Origin: an uncultured Eubacteriales bacterium | Lineage (GTDB): Bacteria > Bacillota > Clostridia > Christensenellales > Aristaeellaceae | Direction: 5' to 3' | DNA length: 64,000 nt | Assembly (NCBI GenBank): GCA_902767565.1 | Contig: CACXHY010000006.1 | Span: forward strand, 1-64,000 | Part shown: positions 40,250 to 48,692 of the stretch, piece after piece | How positions within the stretch are numbered: the stretch's first letter is position 1 | How the letters are laid out: each line of letters opens with the position of its first letter | Program-made: the position numbers and the translations under genes | Notes under the pieces: model-generated | Database searches by the model: none | Told to the model about the DNA's origin: nothing | Seen by the model: only the letters and a program-made list of their open reading frames with translations

Positions 40250-41032
40250 TCACTGCAGTCCGCCGACGGTGCGGTACAGCCACAGCACGCCGTCGATGGC
40301 GCCGCCCGTCACGAAGGACAGGCCCCTGCCCAGCAGGCCGGAGAACATCAGCGCGATCAGGCCGAAGCGCATCCACTCCATCACCTGGGGCGTCAGGCGG
40401 AGGCGGCCCCGCAGCAGGGTGCCGTCCAGGATCCGCCAGCCGTCCATGGGCGGTACGGGGAGCAGGTTGAAGACCGCCAGGGAGATGTTGACGACGGCCA
40501 TCAGCTGGAAAAAGCACTGGAGATACATGAGGGCCGGGATGCGGAAACAGTCGATATAGCCTGTGAAATCCCCTTTGCTGACCAGATAGTCCGAGAGCCA
40601 GAACAGCGCGTTCTTCGCCTCCTGGCCGAAGCCGTCGATCCAGATGAACTGGTTCAGGATGACGGAGAGGGCCATGAACAGCAGGAAGAGGATGAGGTTG
40701 ACCGTGATCCCCGCCACGGAGACCAGCACGTAATCCCGGCGGAGCTTGCGGAAGTTCCGGGTGACGACGGGGACGGGCCTGGCCCAGCCGAAGCCGAAGA
40801 GGAGCATGCAGACCGTGCCCACCGGGTCCAGGTGCTTCGCGGGGTTCAGGGTCAGCCGGCCCAGATCCCGGGCGGTGCTGTCCCCGCACCAGTACGCCAC
40901 CAGGCCGTGGCCGCACTCGTGCAGCATCAGGCTCAGCAGGATCGACGCGCCATAGATGATGATGTAGAGGGCGGCGTTGGCCGGGTTGGTCCGGAACATC
41001 ATCAGGATATTCTCAAAGCGTGAAAACAGCAT
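40250..41032 (-). CDS. Site-2 protease family (M50) membrane metalloprotease
   Basis: 260 aa with about five to six membrane helices. Zinc-binding HExxH is in [19 protein letters not shown] (about residues 35-53) and the third ligand in [19 protein letters not shown]. No PDZ domain is present, so it is the minimal family type found next to scpA in Firmicutes. The substrate is unknown. Ribosome binding site GGAGGTAGAA before the ATG. Confidence 0.9.
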   Translation of the reverse strand: MLFSRFENILMMFRTNPANAALYIIIYGASILLSLMLHECGHGLVAYWCGDSTARDLGRLTLNPAKHLDPVGTVCMLLFGFGWARPVPVVTRNFRKLRRDYVLVSVAGITVNLILFLLFMALSVILNQFIWIDGFGQEAKNALFWLSDYLVSKGDFTGYIDCFRIPALMYLQCFFQLMAVVNISLAVFNLLPVPPMDGWRILDGTLLRGRLRLTPQVMEWMRFGLIALMFSGLLGRGLSFVTGGAIDGVLWLYRTVGGLQ

Positions 41033-41095
41033 TTCTACCTCCGTCCGTGCGCATTCGCTTCTTGTCGGAAACGGGTGCGTTGATGCGCGGACCCG

Positions 41096-42295
41096 TCAGT
41101 CCGCGTCCGTCGCCAGGCGCTTGAGCACTTCCACCATTTTGACCATGGAGGGGACCGGGATCAGCTCCTTGCGGCCATGGAAGTTGAAGCCGCCGGTGGA
41201 GAGGTTGGGGCAGGGGAGGCCCATGTAGGTCAGGCGGGCGCCGTCGGTGCCGCCGCGGATGGGCTGCACGATGGGCTCCACATTGCAGGCGGTGAACGCC
41301 GCCTTCGCCTTCTCCACGATGTCCATGCGCTGCTCGATGATTTCCCGCATGTTGCGGTAGCTCTCCCGGATGGCGCACTCGACCGTCCCCTCGCCGTAGC
41401 GCGCGTTCAGGAAGTCCGTGATGCGCCTTGCGGTCGCGATCCGCGCGTCGAACTTCGCGGCGTCGTGATCCCGGATGATGTAGACCAGCTCGGCCTTCTC
41501 CTCGTCGCCGGACATGCCGCACAGGTGATAGAAGCCCTCGTAGCTCTCGGTGTGGGCGGGGATCTCGGCGGGCGGCAGGAGGCTGTTCCACTCCATGGCG
41601 ATGAGGGCCGCGTTCTTCATCTGGTTCTTGGCGCTGCCGGGATGGATGTTGACGCCGTGCACCGTCACCCTGCAGGAGGCGGCGTTGAAGTTCTCGTATT
41701 CCAGTTCACCCAGCGCGCCGCCGTCCACGGTGTAAGCGTAGTCCGCGCCGAAGCCCGCCACGTCGAACAGATCCGCGCCGCGGCCGATCTCCTCATCCGG
41801 GGTGAAGCCGATGCACATGGCGCAGTGATCCGGGGCGTCGGGCGCGGTCAGCTCCCGGCACAGCTGCATGATCTCCGCCACGCCGGCCTTGTCGTCCGCG
41901 CCCAGCACGCTGGTGCCGTCGGTGACGATCAGTTCCTGCCCGACCAGCGCCGGCAGGAAACCGAAGCCGTCGATCACCGTGCCGTTTTTCAGGGTGATGG
42001 GGCCGCCCGCGTAGCGGTCGATGACCTGGGGATGCGTGGGCCCGGTCACGCCGTCGGAGGTGTCCATGTGGGCGATGAGGCCCAGGCGGGTCGTCTGGCG
42101 GCCCTTGGCGGGGATGTGGGCGGTGACGTAGCAGTGCTCGTCCACCTTCGCGTCGTCGATGCCCATCTCCCGCAGCTCCCGCACCAGCATCCGCGCCAGG
42201 TCCCACTGGCCCGGGGTGGAGGGGCAGCCCTCGTTGGCCTCGCAGGAGGTGGTCTCCACCTGCACATAGCGCAGGAATCTCGATTTCACATCCAT
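41096..42295 (-). CDS. pepT: Peptidase T (tripeptide aminopeptidase)
   Basis: 399 aa M20 metallopeptidase. The metal-binding motifs are LIAHMDTSDG (residues about 73-82), GADDKAGVAEIMQL and FTPDEEIGRGAD. The lid/dimerisation domain follows, then the C-terminal IRGGTDGARLTYMGLPCPNL with the PepT-specific arginine. It removes the N-terminal residue of tripeptides in the cytoplasm. Confidence 0.93.
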   Translation of the reverse strand: MDVKSRFLRYVQVETTSCEANEGCPSTPGQWDLARMLVRELREMGIDDAKVDEHCYVTAHIPAKGRQTTRLGLIAHMDTSDGVTGPTHPQVIDRYAGGPITLKNGTVIDGFGFLPALVGQELIVTDGTSVLGADDKAGVAEIMQLCRELTAPDAPDHCAMCIGFTPDEEIGRGADLFDVAGFGADYAYTVDGGALGELEYENFNAASCRVTVHGVNIHPGSAKNQMKNAALIAMEWNSLLPPAEIPAHTESYEGFYHLCGMSGDEEKAELVYIIRDHDAAKFDARIATARRITDFLNARYGEGTVECAIRESYRNMREIIEQRMDIVEKAKAAFTACNVEPIVQPIRGGTDGARLTYMGLPCPNLSTGGFNFHGRKELIPVPSMVKMVEVLKRLATDAD

Positions 42296-42318
42296 GTTCG
42301 TGATCTCCCTTCATACGA

Positions 42319-43920
42319 TCAGTAAGGTATGCCGGCGTTTTCGACGGCGTGGATGGCGGCGGCGATGCCGTCGGTGGCGGCGCTCATGATGCCGCCCGCG
42401 TACCCTGCGCCCTCGCCGCAGGGATAGAGGCCCCGCAGGCCCTCCGCGCAGCCGTCCTTCTCCCGGGGCAGGCGCACGGGGGAGGAGGAGCGGGTCTCGA
42501 CGCCGGTCAGCACCGCGTCGGGATGGGCGAAGCCGTGCAGCATGCCGTTCATCCGGGGCAGGGCATAGCGCAGGTCTTGCACGATTGCTTCCGGCAGCAC
42601 GGCCCGCAGGTCCGCCGGAGTGACGCCGGGCCTGTAGGTGGGCGTCACGCTGCCGAAGGCGCGGGTCTCACGGCCCTCCAGGAAGTCGCCCACGGTCTGG
42701 GCGGGCGCGCGGAAGTCCCCGCCGCCGGCCCGGAAAGCGGCTTTCTCGATCTGCCGCTGCAGGACGAAGCCCGCCAGGGGGTGGTCGTCCTGAAAATCGC
42801 TCACCGGCACTCCCACCAGCAGGGCGGCGTTGGCGTTCTCCCCGTCCCGGGCGTGCAGGCTCATGCCGTTGGTGACCACGCCGCCCTCCTGGGACGCGGA
42901 GCAGATCACCTCGCCTCCGGGGCACATGCAGAAGGTATAGACCCCGCGGCCGTCCGGGGTGTGGACGTTCAGCTTGTAATCCGCCGCGCCCAGCGCCGGG
43001 TGGGCGGCGAAGCTCCCGTACTGGCTGCGGTCGATGAGCGCCTGGGGATGCTCGATGCGCACGCCCATGGCGAACGGCTTCTGCACCATGCGGACACCGC
43101 CCTGCCAGAGGCGGTTCAGGGTGTCCCTGGCGCTGTGGCCGATGCACAGGAGGACGGTATCGGTGTCCAGCTCCTCATCGCCCCGCGGGGTGCGGATATG
43201 GATGCCCTCCAGATGCTCCCCCCGGACGGACAGTCCGTCCAGGCGGGTGGAGAAGCGGACCTCGCCGCCCAGGGCGATGATCTCATTGCGGATGGAGGCC
43301 ACCACGCCCTTCAGCCGGTCCGTGCCGATGTGGGGCTTGTTCAGCCAGAGGATCTCCTCCGGCGCGCCGTGGCGAACGAAGGTCTCCAGCACGAAGCGCT
43401 GCCAGGGGGACTTGGTGCCGGTGGTCAGCTTGCCGTCGGAAAAGGCGCCGGCGCCGCCCTCGCCGAACTGCACGTTGCTTTCCGGGTCCAGGAGGGCGTC
43501 CGTCTGCAGGTATCTCACGTCCCGGGTGCGCTCCTCCACCGGCTTGCCCCGCTCGATCAGGATGGGCCGCGCGCCGGCCATGGCCAGCACCAGCGCGGCG
43601 AAGAGGCCCGCCGGTCCGGCGCCCACCACCGCGGGACGCTTCTCAAAGCGGGCGGCGGGTATCGGCGGGATGCGGTCGGGCAAGGCGGGGGAGAGGGTCC
43701 CGGGCCTGGCTTTCTTCAGGAGGGCGGCCTCACTGCGCACCTCCGCGTCCAGCGTCACGACGAAATGCACGTCGGACTTGTCCCGGGCATCCACGGATCT
43801 GCGGCGGAGGGCGACGGATTTCACGTCCGAAACGCGGACGCGCAGGTGCTCCGCGGCGAGTCGGCGCAGGCCCTCGACGTCCGCGTCCAGGGGACAGGAG
43901 AGGTTGGGTATTCTCAGCAT
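42319..43920 (-). CDS. FAD-dependent dehydrogenase (COG2509-like)
   Basis: 533 aa from ATG 43920 (MLRIPNLSC). An N-terminal domain of about 95 residues typical of this family precedes the dinucleotide-binding AVVGAGPAGLFAALVLAMAG, then NVQFGEGGAGAFSDGKLTTG. GRGVYTFCMCPGGEVICSASQ contains a conserved Cys pair, and the C-terminal GLYPCGEGAGYAGGIMSAAT binds the flavin. The substrate of this widespread family is unknown. A long extension read upstream of 43920 overlaps the GNAT gene and is not real. Confidence 0.85.
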   Translation of the reverse strand: MLRIPNLSCPLDADVEGLRRLAAEHLRVRVSDVKSVALRRRSVDARDKSDVHFVVTLDAEVRSEAALLKKARPGTLSPALPDRIPPIPAARFEKRPAVVGAGPAGLFAALVLAMAGARPILIERGKPVEERTRDVRYLQTDALLDPESNVQFGEGGAGAFSDGKLTTGTKSPWQRFVLETFVRHGAPEEILWLNKPHIGTDRLKGVVASIRNEIIALGGEVRFSTRLDGLSVRGEHLEGIHIRTPRGDEELDTDTVLLCIGHSARDTLNRLWQGGVRMVQKPFAMGVRIEHPQALIDRSQYGSFAAHPALGAADYKLNVHTPDGRGVYTFCMCPGGEVICSASQEGGVVTNGMSLHARDGENANAALLVGVPVSDFQDDHPLAGFVLQRQIEKAAFRAGGGDFRAPAQTVGDFLEGRETRAFGSVTPTYRPGVTPADLRAVLPEAIVQDLRYALPRMNGMLHGFAHPDAVLTGVETRSSSPVRLPREKDGCAEGLRGLYPCGEGAGYAGGIMSAATDGIAAAIHAVENAGIPY

Positions 43921-43931
43921 AATTACCTCGG

Positions 43932-44501
43932 TCACAGGCGGGGATCGCCGGGGAGAAGATCGTACAGGACCATGTCCACGATCCCGGTGTTGTCGATGCC
44001 GGCCTGCCGGGCCGTGCCGATCCGGGTCATGCCGGTCTTCATCATCACGCGGCCCGATTTGGGATTGGCGACCGCGTGCCCGGCGCAAAGCCGCGTGAAG
44101 CCCGCCTCATCGAAGAGCCAGTCCCGCACGGCCCGGAAGGCCTCCGGCATGATGCCCTGCCCCCAGAAGGCGCGGCCCAGGCACCAGCCGATCTCGCCGC
44201 AGCGGACAGAGATATCGTCGCCGCCGGTCAGCTTCACCACGGCGATGTCGCCGACCGGGCCGTCCAGGCCTTTGACCGTGACGGCCCAGTGGTAATACTC
44301 GGGAGCGTCGTAGCGCGGGATCCAGTCGGCCAGCACCGTGCGTGTGACGTCGAGGGAGGCGTGCGCCGGCCAGGTCAGGTGCTCGGTGACGGCCGGATCG
44401 CCGCACCAGCGCGCAAACATGAACGGCGCGTCGTCTTCGCGATAGCGCCGGAGGAGCAGGCGGGGCGTTTCCAGGGTCCGGGTCCCGGTGTGCGGCTTCA
44501 T
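43932..44501 (-). CDS. GNAT-family N-acetyltransferase (RimJ/RimL-like)
   Basis: 189 aa. Begins with the RimJ-like TLETPRLLLRRYREDDAPFM. The acyl-CoA binding region is EIGWCLGRAFWGQGIMPEAF (Q/RxxGxG/A-like), with a C-terminal NPKSGRVMMKTGMTRIG. It probably acetylates an amine or a protein N-terminus; the substrate is unknown. It overlaps the truA stop by 4 bp. Confidence 0.88.
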   Translation of the reverse strand: MKPHTGTRTLETPRLLLRRYREDDAPFMFARWCGDPAVTEHLTWPAHASLDVTRTVLADWIPRYDAPEYYHWAVTVKGLDGPVGDIAVVKLTGGDDISVRCGEIGWCLGRAFWGQGIMPEAFRAVRDWLFDEAGFTRLCAGHAVANPKSGRVMMKTGMTRIGTARQAGIDNTGIVDMVLYDLLPGDPRL

Positions 44502-45298
44502 AGGCTGTCATCCTCCGTGGGCTCGTGCCAGCGCACGGCTTCCGGGTCGGTGAAGGCTTCGGGGGGATAATCCACCCGGGTCAGCTCCAGCCCGTGGGGC
44601 GGGGCGGTGACGCCGAGGGACAGGCGGTCGAGGGTGCGGAAGCTCTCGGTGAAGGCATCCCCGCTGCGCTTGCCGTGTCCGATCTCGATCAGAGTGCCGA
44701 CGATGATGCGGACCATGTTGTACAGGAAGGCGTCGCCGTATACGGTGAAGACGAGCTCGGGGCCGTTCACGGCCAGATCCGCCGCGCGGATGGTGCGGAC
44801 GGTGGTCTTCGCGGTGCCGCCCGCCGCCTGGAAGGCCGCGAAATCGTGGGTCCCGAGGAGCGTCGGGATCGCGCGGCGCATCGCTTCCGTGTCCAGCGGC
44901 ACGGGCACATGCACATGGGTGTTGCGCAGGATCGCGCCGGCGTGGCGGGTGTTCAGCAGGCGGTAGGTATACAGCTTGCCGCAGGTCATGAACCGGGCGT
45001 GGAACCCGTCCGGGACACGCTGGCCCTCCGTGACGCGGATGTCCGGCGGCAGCATGGTGTTCAGGGCGAAAGGGACCTTCTCCGGCGGGATGCGGGCGGC
45101 GGTGTCATAATGCGCCCGCTGGCCCCGGGCGTGGACGCCGGCGTCGGTGCGGGAGGCGCCCGTCACCCGGATGGGCTCGCCGCAGAGCTCGCTCAGCTTT
45201 TCCTCCAGCACCTGCTGCACGGCCATGCCGTTGGTCTGGCGCTGCCAGCCCGCGTAGCCTGTGCCGTCGTATTCCACGGTCAGCAGGACGCGGGTCAC
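44498..45298 (-). CDS. truA: tRNA pseudouridine(38-40) synthase
   Basis: 266 aa from GTG 45298, which overlaps the ecfT stop (GTGA). The N-terminus VLLTVEYDGTGYAGWQRQ and catalytic ASRTDAGVHARGQ with the nucleophilic Asp are diagnostic; GDAFLYNMVRIIVGTLIEIG lies in the C-terminal half. The ecfA1-ecfA2-ecfT-truA order is classic for Firmicutes. Confidence 0.95.
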   Translation of the reverse strand: MTRVLLTVEYDGTGYAGWQRQTNGMAVQQVLEEKLSELCGEPIRVTGASRTDAGVHARGQRAHYDTAARIPPEKVPFALNTMLPPDIRVTEGQRVPDGFHARFMTCGKLYTYRLLNTRHAGAILRNTHVHVPVPLDTEAMRRAIPTLLGTHDFAAFQAAGGTAKTTVRTIRAADLAVNGPELVFTVYGDAFLYNMVRIIVGTLIEIGHGKRSGDAFTESFRTLDRLSLGVTAPPHGLELTRVDYPPEAFTDPEAVRWHEPTEDDSL

Positions 45299-46122
45299 AG
45301 GAGCCACGCTTTCGGCAGCAGGGAGGGCTCGGCGCAGATCAGCAGGATCAGCACCAGCACCCACAGGGCAGCCTGCAGGTCGTCGATGGTCAGCTTCAGC
45401 ACACGCAGGCGGGTCCGGCCCTCGCCGCCGTGGTAGCAGCGGGCCTCCATGGCCATGGCCAGGTCGCCCGCCCGGCGGAAGGAGGATACGAAGAGCGGCA
45501 CCAGCAGCGGCACCATGGCCTTCGCGCGCGCGATCAGGTTTCCGGACTCGAAATCCGCGCCGCGGGCCATCTGCGCCATCATGATCTTGTCGGTCTCCTC
45601 CAGCAGGGAGGGGATGAAGCGCAGGGCGATGGACATCATCATGGCCAGCTCGTGGGCGGGGAAGTGCAGGACCTTCAGCGGCGAGAGCAGGAGCTCCATG
45701 CCGTCGGACAGCTGGATGGGGGAGGTGGTGAGGGTCATCAGGCTGGTGGAGATCACCAGGAAGATCAGCCGCAGGGAGAAGTGGACCGCCTGCCGGAGGC
45801 CGCTCTCCCGGATCTCGATGAAGCCCAGCTTCAGCAGGGGCGTTTCCTCGGCGCTCGCGGTGAAGAACACGTTCAGGATGAAGGTCAGGATCAGGATGAA
45901 GCGCAGGGGCTTCAGGCCCTTGAGCAGCAGCTTGAAGGGAACGTGAGCCAGCCGGGAAACCAGGTACATGAATGCCAGGATCAGCGCGTAGCCGACCAGC
46001 GAGTGAACGAGGAAGACCGCCACGATCAGCGCGATGGTCAGCAGGATCTTCACCCGGGGATCCAGGCGATGGACCCAGCTGTCGACGGGATAATACTGGC
46101 CGAGGGTGAGGTTTTTCAGCAT
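45295..46122 (-). CDS. ecfT: Energy-coupling factor transporter transmembrane protein EcfT
   Basis: 275 aa with about five to six membrane helices. Characteristic are LDPRVKILLTIALIVAVFLV and the two coupling-helix ARG motifs, AQMARGADFESG and AMEARCYHGGEGRTR. It couples ATPases EcfA1/A2 to interchangeable substrate-binding S components for vitamins and cobalt or nickel. No S component is encoded in the window. ATG 46122 has AAGGAGG upstream. Confidence 0.93.
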   Translation of the reverse strand: MLKNLTLGQYYPVDSWVHRLDPRVKILLTIALIVAVFLVHSLVGYALILAFMYLVSRLAHVPFKLLLKGLKPLRFILILTFILNVFFTASAEETPLLKLGFIEIRESGLRQAVHFSLRLIFLVISTSLMTLTTSPIQLSDGMELLLSPLKVLHFPAHELAMMMSIALRFIPSLLEETDKIMMAQMARGADFESGNLIARAKAMVPLLVPLFVSSFRRAGDLAMAMEARCYHGGEGRTRLRVLKLTIDDLQAALWVLVLILLICAEPSLLPKAWLL

Positions 46123-46976
46123 GGGGCGGCCTCCTTCCACAGCCGCAGCAGGTGCTCGCGGAGTTCGTCCTGCGTATAGAGGTCCGGGGGCAGGTCCAGC
46201 CCCTTCTCCCGCAGCGCCGTGCAGAGCCGCGCGGCGTCGGGGACGGTCAGCCCGGCACCGGCCATCAGCTCGGTTTGGGCGAAGACCTCCCGGGGCGTGC
46301 CGAGGGCCTGCAGGGTCCCGTGGGCCATCACGGCCACCCGGGTCGCCAGCCTCGCCACGTCGTCCATGGAATGGCTGACCATCACGATGGTGGTGCCGGA
46401 CCGGTGCAGGTCGCGGATGATGCCGAGGATCCGGTCCCGGCCGTGGGGATCCAGGCCGGCGGCGGGCTCGTCCAGGATCAGCACGGAGGGGTGCATGGCC
46501 AGCACGCCGGCGATGGCGACGCGCCGCATCTGTCCGCCGGAGAGCTCGAAGGGGGAGCGCTGCGCGTACTTGTCGTAGTTGATGTGGACCTGCTCCATGG
46601 CGGTGCGGACGCGCTCGTCGATCTCCTTCTGGTCCAGGCCCATGTTCTTCGGGCCGAAGGCGATGTCCTTGGCCACGGTCTCTTCAAACAGCTGGTACTC
46701 CGGGTACTGGAAGACCAGGCCGATCTTCATGCGCAGCTGGCGGCGGTCCACTTGTTCGCCGTTCAGGTCCTCGCCGTCCACCAGCACCTGGCCCGAGGTG
46801 GGCTTCAGAAGGCCGTTCAGGTGCTGCACCAGGGTGCTCTTTCCGCAGCCCGTGTGCCCCACAAGCGCCAGGAAATCGCCGTCGTTGACGGTGAAGGAAA
46901 CACCGTTCAGCGCCACGGACTGAAAGGCGCTGTTCTCGGCATAGACGTGCCGGAGATCTCTCACTTCGATGGACAT
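46116..46976 (-). CDS. ecfA2: Energy-coupling factor ATPase EcfA2
   Basis: 286 aa ABC ATPase. Walker A ALVGHTGCGKSTLVQHLNG, Q-loop LVFQYPEYQLFEETVAKDIA, signature LSGGQMRRVAIAGVLAMHP, Walker B VLILDEPAAGLDP and the switch His in VMVSHSMDDVA. ATG 46976 lies inside the ecfA1 end (16-bp overlap). The frame upstream of it is a shadow of ecfA1. Confidence 0.94.
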   Translation of the reverse strand: MSIEVRDLRHVYAENSAFQSVALNGVSFTVNDGDFLALVGHTGCGKSTLVQHLNGLLKPTSGQVLVDGEDLNGEQVDRRQLRMKIGLVFQYPEYQLFEETVAKDIAFGPKNMGLDQKEIDERVRTAMEQVHINYDKYAQRSPFELSGGQMRRVAIAGVLAMHPSVLILDEPAAGLDPHGRDRILGIIRDLHRSGTTIVMVSHSMDDVARLATRVAVMAHGTLQALGTPREVFAQTELMAGAGLTVPDAARLCTALREKGLDLPPDLYTQDELREHLLRLWKEAAPC

Positions 46977-47809
46977 AGGATCCGGCACACCTCCTCCGTC
47001 ATTTCCTCCACGGTCAGGATGCCCTCCCGCAGGGGGACGCCTTCCGCCCGCAGATCCTCCGCCAGGGCGGCCATGTGGGGCACGTCGAGATGCAGCTCCC
47101 GCATGCGATCCACCTGGGTGAAGACCTCCCGCGCGGTGCCCTGGAGGGCGATCCCGCCGTCGGAGATCACCACGATGCGGTCCGCGGTGACGGCCTCCTC
47201 CATGAAGTGCGTGATCCACACCACGCTGATGCCCTGCTCGCGGTTCAGGCGGTGCACCGTCTCCAGCACCTCCCGGCGGCCGGAGGGATCCAGCATGGCG
47301 GTGGCCTCGTCGGCGATCAGGCAGTCCGGCGCCATGGCCAGGATGCCCGCGATGGCCACCCGCTGCTTCTGCCCGCCGGACAGGGTGTGGGGCGCGTTGT
47401 CCGCGAAGTCCGTCATATGGACGACTTCCAGGGCGCGGTCGATGCGGCGAACCATCTCGTCGTGGGGCACGCCCAGGTTCTCCAGCCCGAAGGCCACGTC
47501 CTCCCGCACGACGGTGGCCACGATCTGGTTGTCGGGATTCTGAAAGATCATGCCGGCCTTGCGGCGGATATCCCACAGGCGGTCGTCGTCCGCCGTGTCC
47601 ATGCCGTCCACCAGCACCCGTCCCTCCGTCGGGACGAACAGGGCGTTCATGAGCTTGGCCAGGGTGGATTTGCCGGAGCCGTTGTGGCCCAGCACCGCCA
47701 CGAATTCGCCGGGCTTTACCGAAAGATCGATATGTTTGAGCGTCGGGTGTTCGGCGCCGTCATAGGTGAAGGACACGTCCTCCACCAGAATGCGGTTCTC
47801 TTCCTTCAT
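46961..47809 (-). CDS. ecfA1: Energy-coupling factor ATPase EcfA1
   Basis: 282 aa ABC ATPase. Walker A AVLGHNGSGKSTLAKLMNA, Q-loop MIFQNPDNQIVATVVREDVA, signature LSGGQKQRVAIAGILAMAP, Walker B CLIADEATAMLDPSGRREV and switch His VVWITHFMEEA. ATG 47809 follows GGAGGTCTCTCGC. Transcribed from the promoter at 47842-47870, first gene of the ecf-truA-GNAT set. Confidence 0.94.
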   Translation of the reverse strand: MKEENRILVEDVSFTYDGAEHPTLKHIDLSVKPGEFVAVLGHNGSGKSTLAKLMNALFVPTEGRVLVDGMDTADDDRLWDIRRKAGMIFQNPDNQIVATVVREDVAFGLENLGVPHDEMVRRIDRALEVVHMTDFADNAPHTLSGGQKQRVAIAGILAMAPDCLIADEATAMLDPSGRREVLETVHRLNREQGISVVWITHFMEEAVTADRIVVISDGGIALQGTAREVFTQVDRMRELHLDVPHMAALAEDLRAEGVPLREGILTVEEMTEEVCRILCPSK

Positions 47810-47841
47810 GCGAGAGACCTCCCCAATGATTGAACGCCCGT

Positions 47842-47870
47842 ATTGTAGCACATGGGCGCAGGGTGCGCAA
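47842..47870 (-). promoter_or_regulatory. Promoter of the ecfA1-ecfA2-ecfT-truA operon
   Basis: Minus strand TTGCGC, 17-bp spacer and TGC-TACAAT (extended -10), about 30 bp before ecfA1. It lies in the 248-bp divergent region 47810-48057 together with the oppositely directed promoter at 47929-47957. Confidence 0.7.
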
Positions 47871-47928
47871 GCTTTTTGCTGCTGATTCGGGGCAAGGCGG
47901 GGGGTGGGGAAGGGCTTCCGGCCGGACT

Positions 47929-47957
47929 TTGCATTTTTGGCCGGAATATGATATGAT
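47929..47957 (+). promoter_or_regulatory. Promoter of the 169-aa membrane-anchored protein
   Basis: TTGCAT at 47929-47934 and TATGAT at 47952-47957 with a 17-bp spacer, 100 bp upstream of the ATG. Confidence 0.6.
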
Positions 47958-48057
47958 GCGCGTGATGAAATGACGGCTCGGATAAACCACACGAAACGGG
48001 ACCCGCGGCCCGGCGGAAGAACGGACGGCCGGGTCCGTCTATGCAGGAGGGATCGCA

Positions 48058-48567
48058 ATGCGCCGCTATTCAACACGTTCCGGGCTCTCGTTCGGACGCG
48101 GGGACGAGATCACACGCAGGCACCAGGCCATCGCCATCGCGGTGCTGTCGGTGCTGATCGCCGCCATGGTGCTGACCTATTTTCTGGTGATCCGGCCGGG
48201 CACGACCTCGAACGAGGCGCTGCAGCGGCGCTATCTCGAAGCGATGCAGTCCGAGCTGAAGCAGGCTTCGGATTCCATCGCGTCCATGTCGCGGACCGGC
48301 GGGTGGGGGAGCTATGTCCCGGCCGCCACCGTCCGCAGCCGGCTGTACACGGTCCAGCAGCTGTACCGGCTGTACCTGGAGTGCGGAGGAGAAGAGATCG
48401 AGGGCTTCTCGGACATCGGGTCGGTGATCGACATGATCGACCAGTACGTCACCTCCATCCAGAGCAGCAGCACCAGCACGGCCAACAGCGTCACCGACAT
48501 GCAGAACCGGCTGGATGCCCTGACCGACAACCTGCGGCTGGCGCAGGGACAGGACGCGGCCCGCTGA
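48058..48567 (+). CDS. Hypothetical membrane-anchored coiled-coil protein
   Basis: 169 aa. A basic cytoplasmic N-terminus (MRRYSTRSGLSFGRGDEITRR), then one membrane helix (AIAIAVLSVLIAAMVLTYFLV, residues about 24-44). The helical outside part includes LQRRYLEAMQSELKQASDSI and the C-terminal TANSVTDMQNRLDALTDNLR, both coiled-coil-like. There is no cysteine-pair or catalytic motif, and I do not recognise the family. GGAGG ribosome binding site. It precedes dprA, which has its own promoter. Confidence 0.65.
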   Translation: MRRYSTRSGLSFGRGDEITRRHQAIAIAVLSVLIAAMVLTYFLVIRPGTTSNEALQRRYLEAMQSELKQASDSIASMSRTGGWGSYVPAATVRSRLYTVQQLYRLYLECGGEEIEGFSDIGSVIDMIDQYVTSIQSSSTSTANSVTDMQNRLDALTDNLRLAQGQDAAR

Positions 48568-48597
48568 CCGCTCATACCGGGAAGACAAAACCCTTGC

Positions 48598-48626
48598 TTG
48601 ACGCAGAGGGCAAAATATGGTAGGAT
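48598..48626 (+). promoter_or_regulatory. Promoter of dprA
   Basis: TTGACG (48598-48603) and TAGGAT (48621-48626) with a 17-bp spacer, just ahead of the leader hairpin. Confidence 0.65.
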
Positions 48627-48633
48627 GCCGACG

Positions 48634-48671
48634 AATTGAAAGTGTTTTTCTTAAGATAAACGCTTTCAATT
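48634..48671 (+). promoter_or_regulatory. Long hairpin in the dprA 5' leader
   Basis: AATTGAAAGTGTTT (48634-48647) pairs with AAACGCTTTCAATT (48658-48671): 14 bp with one G-T pair, loop TTCTTAAGAT. It lies about 8 nt after the -10 box and 21 nt before the dprA start, is AT-rich unlike its surroundings, and ends before the AGAGGAGG ribosome binding site. Confidence 0.5.
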
Positions 48672-48692
48672 TTCGCGAGAGGAGGTGGCGGC

